Counted from the first letter of the stretch, positions 6,974-15,088 are shown. The stretch is 17,493 bases of DNA from Thermococci archaeon (GCA_003663525.1 QMUF01000014.1:1-17493), one strand, 5' to 3'. Made by a program: numbers and translations. The notes: generated from the letters alone by a model not told the origin.

Positions 6974-7744
6974 ATGAAGAGGTTAGTTCCGCTCATAATC
7001 CTGCTCATCACAATATTTGGGTTAGCCTACTACATCACTCCAAAACTCCCACAGCAAACTGAACTAAGACCGTTGGGTGAATTCTACCTGAAAAACAGTT
7101 ATTTTGGTGATTATTCCGCAAAGAGCCCCGAAGTTGTAACCTCAATCCTCTGGGACTACCGTGGACTTGATACTCTCTTCGAAACCTCGGTATTCTTCAT
7201 CGCAATAATTGGAAGCTTAACACTCTTCAGACTAAATAAAAAGCAAGAAGAAGAGGCGAAACAAAAGGCAGAAGAGTTTAGGATTGGTTTAACTCTTATT
7301 ATAAAGTCGGTTACAAGGGTTATTGTAGTCATGATTCTTGCAGTTTCGGCTTCAATAGCTTTGCACGGCCACTTGACTCCTGGCGGCGGCTTCCAAGGTG
7401 GTTCAGCACTAGCAGTAGCGCCCTTGCTAATAATTGCAGCTTACTCCAAGTATGCTTTAGAAGAACATGGTTTGGACAAGACTAGGGCTTTAATCTTCCG
7501 TTCTATTGGTCTCTTAGGAATTGCCCTCGTAGCATTAGTCCCCTTGCTTAGTGGTGGCTTCCTAATGCAGAACCAACCGATTTTTCCAGCCAAGCTTGGA
7601 GGACAGCTTGTAAGTGGTTCATTGATTTACTACAACTTCTTTGAATTCCTGGCAGTTGGAGCTGGGTTCACGGCAGTATTCTTACTCCTAGCAATTCCGG
7701 AAAAAGTATTCAAGAAGTTCTTGAGGAGGGAAGCCAATGAATGA
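6974..7744 (+). CDS. mnhB: Fused MbhE-like + MnhB antiporter subunit
   Basis: This 256-residue protein joins two units that are separate (MbhE and MbhF) in the Mbh hydrogenase. Residues 1 to about 86 resemble MbhE, the last part of MrpA: a membrane helix, then VVTSILWDYRGLDTLFE and a second helix. A charged Lys/Glu-rich linker (about 88-102) follows. Residues 105-256 are MnhB/MrpB (Pfam PF04039 type), with HGHLTPGGGFQGG at 131-143. The protein is a membrane subunit of the antiporter module. The upstream ATG at 6959 lies inside the previous gene. I chose 6974, preceded by GAGGTGGTG (6961-6969), one base after the previous stop. Confidence 0.86.
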   Translation: MKRLVPLIILLITIFGLAYYITPKLPQQTELRPLGEFYLKNSYFGDYSAKSPEVVTSILWDYRGLDTLFETSVFFIAIIGSLTLFRLNKKQEEEAKQKAEEFRIGLTLIIKSVTRVIVVMILAVSASIALHGHLTPGGGFQGGSALAVAPLLIIAAYSKYALEEHGLDKTRALIFRSIGLLGIALVALVPLLSGGFLMQNQPIFPAKLGGQLVSGSLIYYNFFEFLAVGAGFTAVFLLLAIPEKVFKKFLRREANE

Positions 7745-8150
7745 AGTTATAACATTCATCTGGACAGTTATTATATTATCTCTGATTGCAACAGTCATAA
7801 TAAGCCTCTATGGAATTGCGAGGAGACCTAACTTAACCAAGAAACTCATTGCATTGACAATCTTCACTGACACCGCTAACTTGCTTGTCGTTTTACTCGG
7901 ATATCGCTTAATTTATCCGGTAGCACCCCCGGTTTTACCAAGCTTTAGCAAGGAAGCTCTTCAAACTTTTGTTAAGACTGCTGTAGATCCTCTCCCACAA
8001 GCATTTGTAATCACTGCTGTTGTCATTGGAATGGCCGTAAACGTACTCATAGCCTTTGCAATAATTCAAATTTACCGTTTATATGGGACTGTGGATGCAA
8101 GAAAGCTTGGTGAAAAGCAGTCTACTCTACTAAAGGAGGGTGGAATATGA
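7737..8150 (+). CDS. mnhC: Na+/H+ antiporter subunit MnhC/MrpC (NuoK-like)
   Basis: This 137-residue protein has three membrane helices and belongs to the NuoK/MrpC/MbhG family. The segment DPLPQAFVITAVVIGMAVN (about residues 83-101) is the MrpC signature DPLPQALVLTAIVIG. It overlaps mnhB by eight bases and has a GGAGGG site just upstream (7725-7730). Compared with bacterial MrpC (about 112 residues) it has a longer loop between helices two and three (LIYPVAPPVLPSFSKEALQ) and a charged C-terminus. It is expected to sit next to MrpD in the ion-translocating membrane arm. Confidence 0.88.
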   Translation: MNEVITFIWTVIILSLIATVIISLYGIARRPNLTKKLIALTIFTDTANLLVVLLGYRLIYPVAPPVLPSFSKEALQTFVKTAVDPLPQAFVITAVVIGMAVNVLIAFAIIQIYRLYGTVDARKLGEKQSTLLKEGGI

Positions 8151-8632
8151 GGGGTATAATTTCCACTGCAGTGTTGACATTCATCACTTACATCCTATTT
8201 AGTGGTTCAACAAAGCCATTCGACTTAGTTACAGGGATAATTGTTGCTGTTGGAGTGGGCCTGCTTGTTGGAAAATATCTCGTTCAGAATGATGCTAAGG
8301 CTTTGAATCCACTCAGGTGGCTCTGGGGTGTGATTTATTTCATCTGGTACATGCTTGTCGCAGAAACAAAAGCACACTTGGATGTGATGATGAGGGTAAT
8401 AACTGGGAAGTACGAGGCCGGAATTGTTAAAGTACCAATTGAGGTGAAGACTGATTATGCAAAAACTCTCATTGCAAATTCAATAACGAACACTCCAGGA
8501 ACTGTCGTGGTTGACTTGGATGACAAATATATGTATGTAAATTGGATTAATGTGATTACGGAAGAACCTGAAGAAGCAAAGAAAAAGATTTGCGAGGATT
8601 TTGAACGCTTTGCTAAGAAGATTTTCGAGTGA
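8147..8632 (+). CDS. mnhE: Na+/H+ antiporter subunit MnhE/MrpE
   Basis: This 161-residue protein has two or three N-terminal membrane helices followed by a cytosolic domain, the layout of MrpE (Pfam PF01899). The stretches TKAHLDVMMRVITGK and TLIANSITNTPGTVVVDLD match the family motifs, where the latter is the conserved LAN-x-IT-x-TPGT-x-x-x-D segment. MrpE is a structural or assembly subunit needed for antiport in bacterial Mrp. The ATG overlaps the mnhC stop (ATGA), after GGAGGGTGG (8135-8143). It ends 11 bases before mnhD. Confidence 0.9.
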   Translation: MRGIISTAVLTFITYILFSGSTKPFDLVTGIIVAVGVGLLVGKYLVQNDAKALNPLRWLWGVIYFIWYMLVAETKAHLDVMMRVITGKYEAGIVKVPIEVKTDYAKTLIANSITNTPGTVVVDLDDKYMYVNWINVITEEPEEAKKKICEDFERFAKKIFE

Positions 8633-8643
8633 GGTGGCGAAGA

Positions 8644-10206
8644 ATGAATGTTATTGGTTTAACTCCGATAATTCCAATCGTCTTTGCATTTGCACTCCCG
8701 TTATTCTCAATCCTAATTAAGGGAAACAGAAAAATCATTCAATTTTATGCTTTAATTGGAACTGGATTAACTTTAATCTCTTCATATAAATTATTCCAAT
8801 TGGGCTACTCTTCAAATGTTCCCCTAGTCTATACTTTTGGCAAGTGGATTGCCCCAATTGGAATTGTCTACGAGGTTGACAAGTTAAATGCCTTAATTGC
8901 CTTGCTCACTGCTGGATTAATGTTTTTAATTGCAATCTACAGTTATCGTTATCTCGAACACGATGAAGGCTTGGAGTGGTATTACACTCTCTACCTCGGC
9001 CTTGAGGCCGGTCTACTCGGAGTTCTCTTGACAGGTGATGCTTTCAACCTCTTTGTTATGATTGAAGTCACAAGCATAGCAGCTTATGCATTAGTAATGT
9101 TTTATCGCGACAGGGGTGATTCAGTTTTTTCTGGATTAAAATACGCTTTAATAGGAGCTACTGGAACGACAATGTACTTCCTCGCCTTAGGAATGTTTTA
9201 TGGCACATTTGGTACAGTTAATTTTGCTGATTTATCTGCAAAGGTTCATGGCCTAAGCTTCCCAGTTAGTGGAATGCCAGCTGGTAACATCGTAATTACC
9301 TCGGGTATTGCTTTAGCGTTAGCCACGTGGGCGTTCCTTATCAAGGCGGCCATTGTCCCAAACCACTTTTGGCTTCCAGAGGCCCACCCAGCAGCACCAA
9401 GCCCAATTTCAGCAATCCTCTCTGGTTTGGTCGTTAATGTTGGTGTTTATGCGTTGATTAGATTTTTGTACACTGTTTATGGGGGTTCTTTAGCTCCAGA
9501 ATTGGCTCACGTAGTCAGCCTGCTCAGTGTTATTGCCATTGCTCTTGGTGCTGTTTCAGCACTTTTTAGTGCTTTGATGATGAATGTCCAAAAAGACGTT
9601 AAGAGGCTTATAGCGTATTCAACTATAATGCATATGGGTTACCTTTTCATGGCTGTTGGTTTGGGGACAGAATTAGGCTTACAAGCAGCATTGTTCCATT
9701 TGGTTAATCATTCCATTGCCAAGGCATTATTATTCCTCGCGGCCGGAATCTTCATTCATGCTATTGGGTCTAGGAACATTGAAGATTTGTCTGGAGTGGG
9801 AAGAAGAATGCCGATTGCTACCTTCTCACTAGCAATTGCAACATTAAGCTTGGTCGGTATTCCACCACTTAACGTGTTCTTCAGCAAATTATTATTATTC
9901 AACGCCTTCATTGATAAAAACCTGATTTTGGCTTGGATCCTTGTTATAAGCTCGGTAATTGCGTTGATTGCATACATGCGCCTCTTCTATGTCATCTGGT
10001 TTGGAAAACCGAAAGAAGATATAAAAACCAAAGAACCACTCAGCATGAGCCTAACTTGTCTGCTGTTAGCATTAACATGTCTCGCAATTGGACTGATGGC
10101 ACCAACTATCGTAGACAACTTCATAGCCCCTGCAGCGGCACAAACGCTAGATTACAACAGCTATATAAACGCAGTCTTAAATCTCCTCTCAAAACTTCTT
10201 CACTGA
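8644..10206 (+). CDS. mnhD: Na+/H+ antiporter subunit MnhD/MrpD (NuoN/M-like ion-pumping subunit)
   Basis: This 520-residue polytopic protein is related to MrpD and MbhH. Glu141 (FVMIEVTS, TM5), Lys224 (FLIKAAIVPNHFWLPEAHP, TM7) and the TM12 lysine in IPPLNVFFSK are present, as needed for proton or sodium translocation. The TM8 position that carries Lys in NuoM and in the NuoL-like subunit of this operon (SG-x-x-x-K) is Asn255 here. The segment HLVNHSIAKALLFLAAG matches the family's His/Lys broken helix. It is the last gene of the operon: T-rich sequence and a new promoter follow. I chose the ATG at 8644 with GAGGTGG at 8631-8637. The earlier GTG at 8629 overlaps mnhE. Confidence 0.9.
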   Translation: MNVIGLTPIIPIVFAFALPLFSILIKGNRKIIQFYALIGTGLTLISSYKLFQLGYSSNVPLVYTFGKWIAPIGIVYEVDKLNALIALLTAGLMFLIAIYSYRYLEHDEGLEWYYTLYLGLEAGLLGVLLTGDAFNLFVMIEVTSIAAYALVMFYRDRGDSVFSGLKYALIGATGTTMYFLALGMFYGTFGTVNFADLSAKVHGLSFPVSGMPAGNIVITSGIALALATWAFLIKAAIVPNHFWLPEAHPAAPSPISAILSGLVVNVGVYALIRFLYTVYGGSLAPELAHVVSLLSVIAIALGAVSALFSALMMNVQKDVKRLIAYSTIMHMGYLFMAVGLGTELGLQAALFHLVNHSIAKALLFLAAGIFIHAIGSRNIEDLSGVGRRMPIATFSLAIATLSLVGIPPLNVFFSKLLLFNAFIDKNLILAWILVISSVIALIAYMRLFYVIWFGKPKEDIKTKEPLSMSLTCLLLALTCLAIGLMAPTIVDNFIAPAAAQTLDYNSYINAVLNLLSKLLH

Positions 10207-10207
10207 C

Positions 10208-10240
10208 CTTCTCTTTCTTGGGCATGCTTGATTTTTTAGA
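10208..10240 (+). terminator. Probable U-rich terminator of the CO-hydrogenase-antiporter operon
   Basis: Just after the mnhD stop there is a pyrimidine-rich tract (10208-10219) and a run of six T (10232-10237). Archaeal intrinsic termination uses oligo-U tracts without needing a strong hairpin, and I see no convincing hairpin. A new promoter lies about 40 bases further on, which fits a transcript end here. This is inferred from composition and position only. Confidence 0.45.
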
Positions 10241-10279
10241 AAGAAAACCTAGTTTAAAGTTTGTCATTTATCCCAAGTG

Positions 10280-10287
10280 TTTATAAG
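10280..10287 (+). promoter_or_regulatory. TATA box for the M20 hydrolase operon
   Basis: The sequence TTTATAAG is an archaeal TATA box match. The usual distance of about 25 bases from the box centre puts the transcript start near 10309, directly before AGGTGA and the ATG at 10320. This gives a leader of about 11 bases, typical of Thermococcales. No clear BRE is seen. Confidence 0.6.
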
Positions 10288-10319
10288 TGAGAAAATCCCA
10301 TTCCACTTAGGTGACCCTA

Positions 10320-11372
10320 ATGAAAGCCGAAAGGGCAAAAGAAATTTTAGTTGAGCTATTAAAGATTCCTTCCCCTTCAGACCATGAAGATCGCCTTGCA
10401 TTACACATAATGGAATTCCTTCACAAGCTTGATTATGATGTCCACATAGAAAGCGATGGAAAAGTAATTGACCTTGTTGTGAATCCAGAAGCTGACCTTT
10501 TCTTTGAAGTACACATGGATACGATAGATATAAGGGCCAAACCTTTTGTTAGAGGTAATATAGTTTATGGAACCGGTGCTAGTGATGTTAAAGGAGGCCT
10601 GGCAAGCGTACTTCTCATGATGGAGAGCCTCAAGAGGGGGAACCAAGGGCTTAATGTTGGTGTTGTATTTGTGAGTGATGAAGAAAAAGGCGGCATGGGT
10701 TCAGCATTATTCATGGAGCGCTATAAACCAAAGATGGCTATCGTGATAGAACCCACTGATCTTGAAGTGCACATAGCCCATGCTGGAAACATAGAAGCAT
10801 ATTTTGAAGTTAATGGAAAAGAGGCCCATGGGGCCTGTCCTGAAAGTGGTATAAATGCTATTGATCAAACTTATAAAATGATAGAAGAACTTAAGGGCTT
10901 AGAACCATTTAAACAGAAGGGCAAATATTTTAATGCTTACATAGGCCTACAAGAGCTTATATGTGAAAACCCCTACTACTTAATTCCTGCTCTCTGTAAA
11001 GGGAGATTGGAAGCAAGGCTTTTACCAACCCAAGAGGTCGAAGACATTTTAGATCTTATAGAACCTATTTTGGAAGAATATACACTCAAATATGAGTATA
11101 CTGAGATATGGGACGGTTATGAACTTGATGAAGATGAGGAAATTGTCCAACTTGCGAAAAAGGCAATGGATGAAGTCGGAATTGAAGATTTCGGAGGAAT
11201 GCGGAGCTGGACAGATGCTATCAACTTTATGTACAATGGGACAAAAACAATAGTCTTTGGACCCGGAAATCTTGATATTTCTCACACAAAAAGCGAGAGA
11301 ATAGACGTTAGAGATGTTGTGGAGGCAAGTGAATTCCTAAAGAAAATCAACGAAATCTACGGCCGGAGTTAG
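10320..11372 (+). CDS. M20-family zinc-dependent deacylase/peptidase (ArgE/DapE/LysK-like)
   Basis: This 350-residue protein is the usual length for M20 peptidases. The dinuclear metal and catalytic residues are in order: His65 in EVHMDT, Asp89 in GTGASDVKGG (bridging), Glu121/Glu122 in SDEEK (general base and metal), Glu144 in IEPTD, and His322 in DISHT. The dimerization (lid) domain lies between about residues 155 and 255. Such enzymes remove acyl groups from acylated amino acids or cleave small peptides in the cytosol. The metal-site sequence GTGASD differs from the GRGAVDAKGPL I associate with LysK, and no lysine or arginine biosynthesis genes are near, so I do not assign a substrate. ATG 10320 is chosen over GTG 10311 because GGTGA (10310-10314) is its ribosome binding site. 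Confidence 0.85.
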   Translation: MKAERAKEILVELLKIPSPSDHEDRLALHIMEFLHKLDYDVHIESDGKVIDLVVNPEADLFFEVHMDTIDIRAKPFVRGNIVYGTGASDVKGGLASVLLMMESLKRGNQGLNVGVVFVSDEEKGGMGSALFMERYKPKMAIVIEPTDLEVHIAHAGNIEAYFEVNGKEAHGACPESGINAIDQTYKMIEELKGLEPFKQKGKYFNAYIGLQELICENPYYLIPALCKGRLEARLLPTQEVEDILDLIEPILEEYTLKYEYTEIWDGYELDEDEEIVQLAKKAMDEVGIEDFGGMRSWTDAINFMYNGTKTIVFGPGNLDISHTKSERIDVRDVVEASEFLKKINEIYGRS

Positions 11373-11378
11373 AGAACA

Positions 11379-12308
11379 ATGAAAAAGCTCTACAAATTTT
11401 TTATTGGAGTCTTTCTCTTCTTAATAACCCTCTGCTTAATTCCCATACCAAGTACCGGTCAAAATGTAGAAGATATAGCTCTTCCAGAGAGTAAATTCAT
11501 TGAAGTGTGTGGGTTAAAGGTTCATTATGTAGAAAAACCAGGTGAGGGGAATTTACTGCTTTTACACGGCTTTGGAGCCAGTACATTTTCCTGGAGATAT
11601 TTGCTCGAGGGCAATTTGAGTGAGAGAGTTGTTGCGTTTGACAGGCCCGGTTTTGGACTCACGGAAAGAAAAAATCCCAAAGGACTACTCTGTAACCCTT
11701 ACTCTCCTGAAGGAGCTGCAGAGTTGACTTTAAAACTAATGGATGAACTTGGGATGGAAAAGGCCACCTTAGTTGGCCATTCTGCAGGTGCAAGGGTAGC
11801 ACTCTTAGTTTCGATTAAAGCCCCCGAAAGAGTTGAAAAATTGATTTTAGTGGCCCCTGCATGGGGAGCAAGAAACCAAAACACTTTTCAAAAGCTCATT
11901 TTCTCTCTTCCATGGACTGAGAAGTATTTTCCACTAATACTTCGTTTTTCAGTTGGCAGGCTAGAAGGAATCCTTGAAAACGCGTGGTATAACCAAAGCA
12001 AACTAACTGGAGAGGTTTGGGAAGGGTATAAGAGGCCTTTAAAGGCCAAAGACTGGGATAAAGGCCTGTTTTGGGTAACTAAATATGGAGAATACCCCAA
12101 TATGGCGGAAGAACTCAAAAATCTAAATATTCCTACTCTGATAGTCCACTGCAGGCAAGATAAGATAGTACCTCTAGAAAGTGGAAAAAAGCTACATCAA
12201 ATTATTCCAAACTCTCAGCTGGCGATAATGGAAGAATGCGGTCATTTACCCCATGAAGAAAAACCAAGTGAATTCCTTCGAATTTTAAGCGACTTCTTGA
12301 AAGGATAA
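11379..12308 (+). CDS. Exported or membrane-anchored alpha/beta hydrolase
   Basis: This 309-residue protein starts with MKKLYKFF and a hydrophobic stretch (residues 8-22), a signal peptide or membrane anchor that points to action outside the cell membrane. The body is an alpha/beta hydrolase fold. It has the oxyanion loop HGFGAS (63-68), nucleophile Ser135 in GHSAGA, acid Asp261 in CRQDKIVP and catalytic His289 in CGHLPHEEKP. The cap region at about 163-235 is rich in aromatic residues. The substrate cannot be read from the sequence; esterases, lipases and epoxide- or C-C-bond hydrolases share this layout. It lies six bases after the M20 gene and is probably cotranscribed. Its TAA abuts the stop of the opposing Lhr gene. 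Confidence 0.83.
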   Translation: MKKLYKFFIGVFLFLITLCLIPIPSTGQNVEDIALPESKFIEVCGLKVHYVEKPGEGNLLLLHGFGASTFSWRYLLEGNLSERVVAFDRPGFGLTERKNPKGLLCNPYSPEGAAELTLKLMDELGMEKATLVGHSAGARVALLVSIKAPERVEKLILVAPAWGARNQNTFQKLIFSLPWTEKYFPLILRFSVGRLEGILENAWYNQSKLTGEVWEGYKRPLKAKDWDKGLFWVTKYGEYPNMAEELKNLNIPTLIVHCRQDKIVPLESGKKLHQIIPNSQLAIMEECGHLPHEEKPSEFLRILSDFLKG

Positions 12309-15059
12309 TCACTCCTTCCAAAACTTTCTTGTTCTTATGTATCTTCTTTCGGCCTCAAGCAGTGCAACAAGAAGAGCTTCCCCCTTATACTGACTTAGAA
12401 GCCTTGCGGCGGTATCAGGCCCTACACCATAACTCGCAAGTGCCAAAACCGCATCAAATCCATAAACCTTAAGGAGATCACTAGCCTTTATCAACCTTCT
12501 ATATGCGCTCTCCTCCTCTTTTTCAAGACCCTCTTTTCTGTTGAGTTTCTTCAACGCTGAAACAAATAACTCAGCATCTATTGGATGTGCCACAGTGACC
12601 ATAAGAGAGGAGCACTTTGGACATTGTAAATGTTCAAGCCTATTCTTTAAGCGTGAGACCCTTGTAGTGCTTTTCCATCCACAGTTTGTGCATATTAAAG
12701 CAACTTCAGTATTTAGAAGGCGCTCTTTAAATAACATAAGAATCTCATCTTTCTCGAGTTCTCCTCCTACAAGAAATTCTCCTCCAATATTCAAATTAAT
12801 GACTGCAAGGGGGGAAGGCTCCTTCCTTAAAACTCCTTTAATCCTGATCCTCCCCTCCTTCAAAACCCTTAAAACCTCCCCTGCCCTTTCAATATCAATT
12901 TTATCATGGAATAATTCGTTTAAAGTTTCCCTCTCAATCACAGTATTTTCAAAGAGTCTCTCCACTTTCCTTATCCTTGCCTCTTTCCTTAAAACCCCTA
13001 TTCTCTTTGCAACATTCAACATTCTCCACCTGTAAGGTGAACTTCCTCTCAGTCCTCTGGAGATGACAAATTCAAGGACCCTATGATCCTGGAGAAGATA
13101 TTCCTTTACTTCTTTGGGGTTGACCTGAAATGGAGTCCGAATAACTATTGCATGAGCTTGAGCCTTCATTACAAAGACTTTTCCATATTTTGCTGCCAAA
13201 AACGCCATTAAAAATCTGCCAATGGCTTCATTAGCTTGATTACCGAAATCTGCATGAATAACTAAGGCCTTTGGGATGGATTCTAAACCTATGTCTCTAT
13301 CAGTTCCCAAGGGTTCTTGCTTTTCCAGAATATTCTTTACAAGTTTTAGATCCTCCTCCCGAAAATCTACAAGTGAGATTGACCTCCTAGCAGAACTAAA
13401 ATCAAATAAGAGTTCTCGTTTGAGTTTTCCAACTTCTAATGCAACCTCAAATGGAACAGGGATCATTTCTCCCTCCCAACTTGGTACAGCACTCTGCAAA
13501 CTCTTACTCTCCCTAACTCTAAGGAGCCTAGATTCCTCATCGACTCCAAGCAACATCCAGCTTCTTCCGTGCATAATAAACTCCATACCCTCTTCTAAAT
13601 CCATTACAAAGCTCTCGTCCAAACGACCAACAATTCTTCCACTCTTAACGTCAAAAACACGGTAGCTAATCTCATCGGGAATCGTGGAAAGGTTTTCATA
13701 GTAGTACTGATACGCTCCTCTTCTCAGGTATAAAAGGCCACTATCCTCATCATAACCAATTAAGCGTGCGTCACTTAACATGTGGAGAACTGCCCCGTAA
13801 TCTTCCCATGTTAAGTCTCTATAGGGATATGCTCTCTTAGCAATCTCAAATGGGGCCTCTTTTGGCAATCTTCTGTGTTCCATTAAAAGCCCAACTATAA
13901 AATGGCCCAAAACATCAAGGGCATTCTTATATGGCCTTACTGCCTCAAGTTTACCTTCTAAAGCCCTTTTAGCAATAATCAAGCTTTCTAAATAATCTTC
14001 CACATTGGTAGTAATGATATAACCCTCACTCACCTCTCCGGCCCTATGTTTTGAACGCCCGATTCTCTGGATAAGTCGATTAACCTGCCTTGGGCTCATA
14101 TACTGGATAACAACATCCACCTCACCTATATCTATCCCAAGTTCCATCGAAGAAGTACAAACCAAGGCCTTAATACTCCCTTCTTTGAGTGCTTTCTCAG
14201 CTTGAACTCTGGCCTCCTTAGAGAGACTTCCATGATGAACTTCAACAGGCTTTCCCCAAGCTTTAAAACGATGGGCCAAGATTTCAGCAAATTGTCTGGT
14301 ATTTGTGAAGACTAAGGCCCTTTCGTACTTTTCAATTATTTCCCACAAAACTCGTAAACGAGTGGCAACATCTAAAGGGACACTTAATTTCCTAGAGAGC
14401 TCAATGTCCCTTTCATCCGGCTGAGGAAAGAGGACATTAACTTTATACCCTTTTTCTATCGGTGGTCTAACTACTACATCAGCCTTAAGCCACGTCTTAA
14501 TCTCTTCTTCATTTCCGACAGTTGCAGAAAGACCAACTCTTTGAAATTCTGCAATTTCGGCAAGTCTCTCAAGTGCTAAACTGAGTTGTGCTCCTCTTTT
14601 GTTATCAACGAGCTCAACTATCTCATCAACCACCACAAATTTAACATTTGAAATGGCCTTACGGAGAGATTTCATTGTAAGAATGATTCCAAGAGTTTCA
14701 GGAGTGATAATGAGAACATGTGGAGGCTTTTTTACCTGTTGGGCCTTCCTATATGCAGAAGTATCCCCATGTCTAACCTCCACATTAAGGTTTAACTTTT
14801 CCCCCCACCAGAGCAACCTATCTAAAAGATCCCTATTAAGAGCCTTTAAAGGAGCTATGTAAAGGGCAGAAATTGGTTTTAGACCATCTTCTAAGATTGC
14901 ATTAAAAACCGGCAACACTGCCGCTTCAGTTTTTCCACTTCCTGTAGGAGCCACTATTAAAACACTCTTTCCAGAGCTAACCTCCTCAAAAGCCTTCATC
15001 TGAAGCTCATTAACCCCTCCAAATTTTTCCTTTATAGCTTTTTTCAGGAGAAAGTGCAT
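12309..15059 (-). CDS. lhr: Lhr-type superfamily 2 helicase
   Basis: This 916-residue Lhr-core protein is an ATP-dependent translocase proposed to act in nucleic acid repair or RNA metabolism in archaea. In order it has: Walker A APTGSGKT (near residues 37-44); IAPLKALNRDL (Ia); ITPETL (Ib); motif II VVDEIVEL, where DExH helicases have DEIHEL; motif III GLSATV; a second RecA domain with TNTRQ, HHGSLS, CTSSMELGIDIG and motif VI QRIGRSKHR. A winged-helix region and a DEAD/H-associated domain (about 340-770) follow. The C-terminus has a four-Cys zinc-type site (Cys790, 793, 813, 816). Two starts are possible: a GTG at 15092 overlapping the dehydrogenase stop as GTGA, and the ATG at 15059 that lies about 25 bases from a TATA box. 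I prefer the ATG, which would be leaderless. Confidence 0.9.
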   Translation of the reverse strand: MHFLLKKAIKEKFGGVNELQMKAFEEVSSGKSVLIVAPTGSGKTEAAVLPVFNAILEDGLKPISALYIAPLKALNRDLLDRLLWWGEKLNLNVEVRHGDTSAYRKAQQVKKPPHVLIITPETLGIILTMKSLRKAISNVKFVVVDEIVELVDNKRGAQLSLALERLAEIAEFQRVGLSATVGNEEEIKTWLKADVVVRPPIEKGYKVNVLFPQPDERDIELSRKLSVPLDVATRLRVLWEIIEKYERALVFTNTRQFAEILAHRFKAWGKPVEVHHGSLSKEARVQAEKALKEGSIKALVCTSSMELGIDIGEVDVVIQYMSPRQVNRLIQRIGRSKHRAGEVSEGYIITTNVEDYLESLIIAKRALEGKLEAVRPYKNALDVLGHFIVGLLMEHRRLPKEAPFEIAKRAYPYRDLTWEDYGAVLHMLSDARLIGYDEDSGLLYLRRGAYQYYYENLSTIPDEISYRVFDVKSGRIVGRLDESFVMDLEEGMEFIMHGRSWMLLGVDEESRLLRVRESKSLQSAVPSWEGEMIPVPFEVALEVGKLKRELLFDFSSARRSISLVDFREEDLKLVKNILEKQEPLGTDRDIGLESIPKALVIHADFGNQANEAIGRFLMAFLAAKYGKVFVMKAQAHAIVIRTPFQVNPKEVKEYLLQDHRVLEFVISRGLRGSSPYRWRMLNVAKRIGVLRKEARIRKVERLFENTVIERETLNELFHDKIDIERAGEVLRVLKEGRIRIKGVLRKEPSPLAVINLNIGGEFLVGGELEKDEILMLFKERLLNTEVALICTNCGWKSTTRVSRLKNRLEHLQCPKCSSLMVTVAHPIDAELFVSALKKLNRKEGLEKEEESAYRRLIKASDLLKVYGFDAVLALASYGVGPDTAARLLSQYKGEALLVALLEAERRYIRTRKFWKE

Positions 15060-15080
15060 GATAGAAAAAGTGAAAGAGGG

Positions 15081-15088
15081 TTTAAAAA
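15081..15088 (-). promoter_or_regulatory. TATA box for lhr, giving a leaderless transcript
   Basis: On the minus strand the sequence TTTTTAAA has its centre about 25 bases before the ATG at 15059, the distance expected between box and transcript start. No ribosome binding site precedes that ATG, only a pyrimidine-rich stretch, so the message would begin at the start codon. The box sits next to the last codons of the upstream dehydrogenase gene, whose stop is at 15089-15091. Confidence 0.5.

Noticed and set aside
8384..8453. C/D-box-like pattern (GTGATGA followed by CTGA about 60 bases on), as in archaeal guide RNAs
   Set aside because: It lies inside the conserved coding sequence of mnhE and the inner C'/D' boxes and flanking stem are not convincing.
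9933..10286. 117-residue + strand open frame overlapping the end of mnhD
   Set aside because: It reads mnhD in another frame, has no family-like sequence, no ribosome binding site, and mnhD is clearly the real gene.
12541..13035. 164-residue open frame antisense to the Lhr gene
   Set aside because: Serine-rich antisense shadow of a well-conserved helicase; nothing supports expression.
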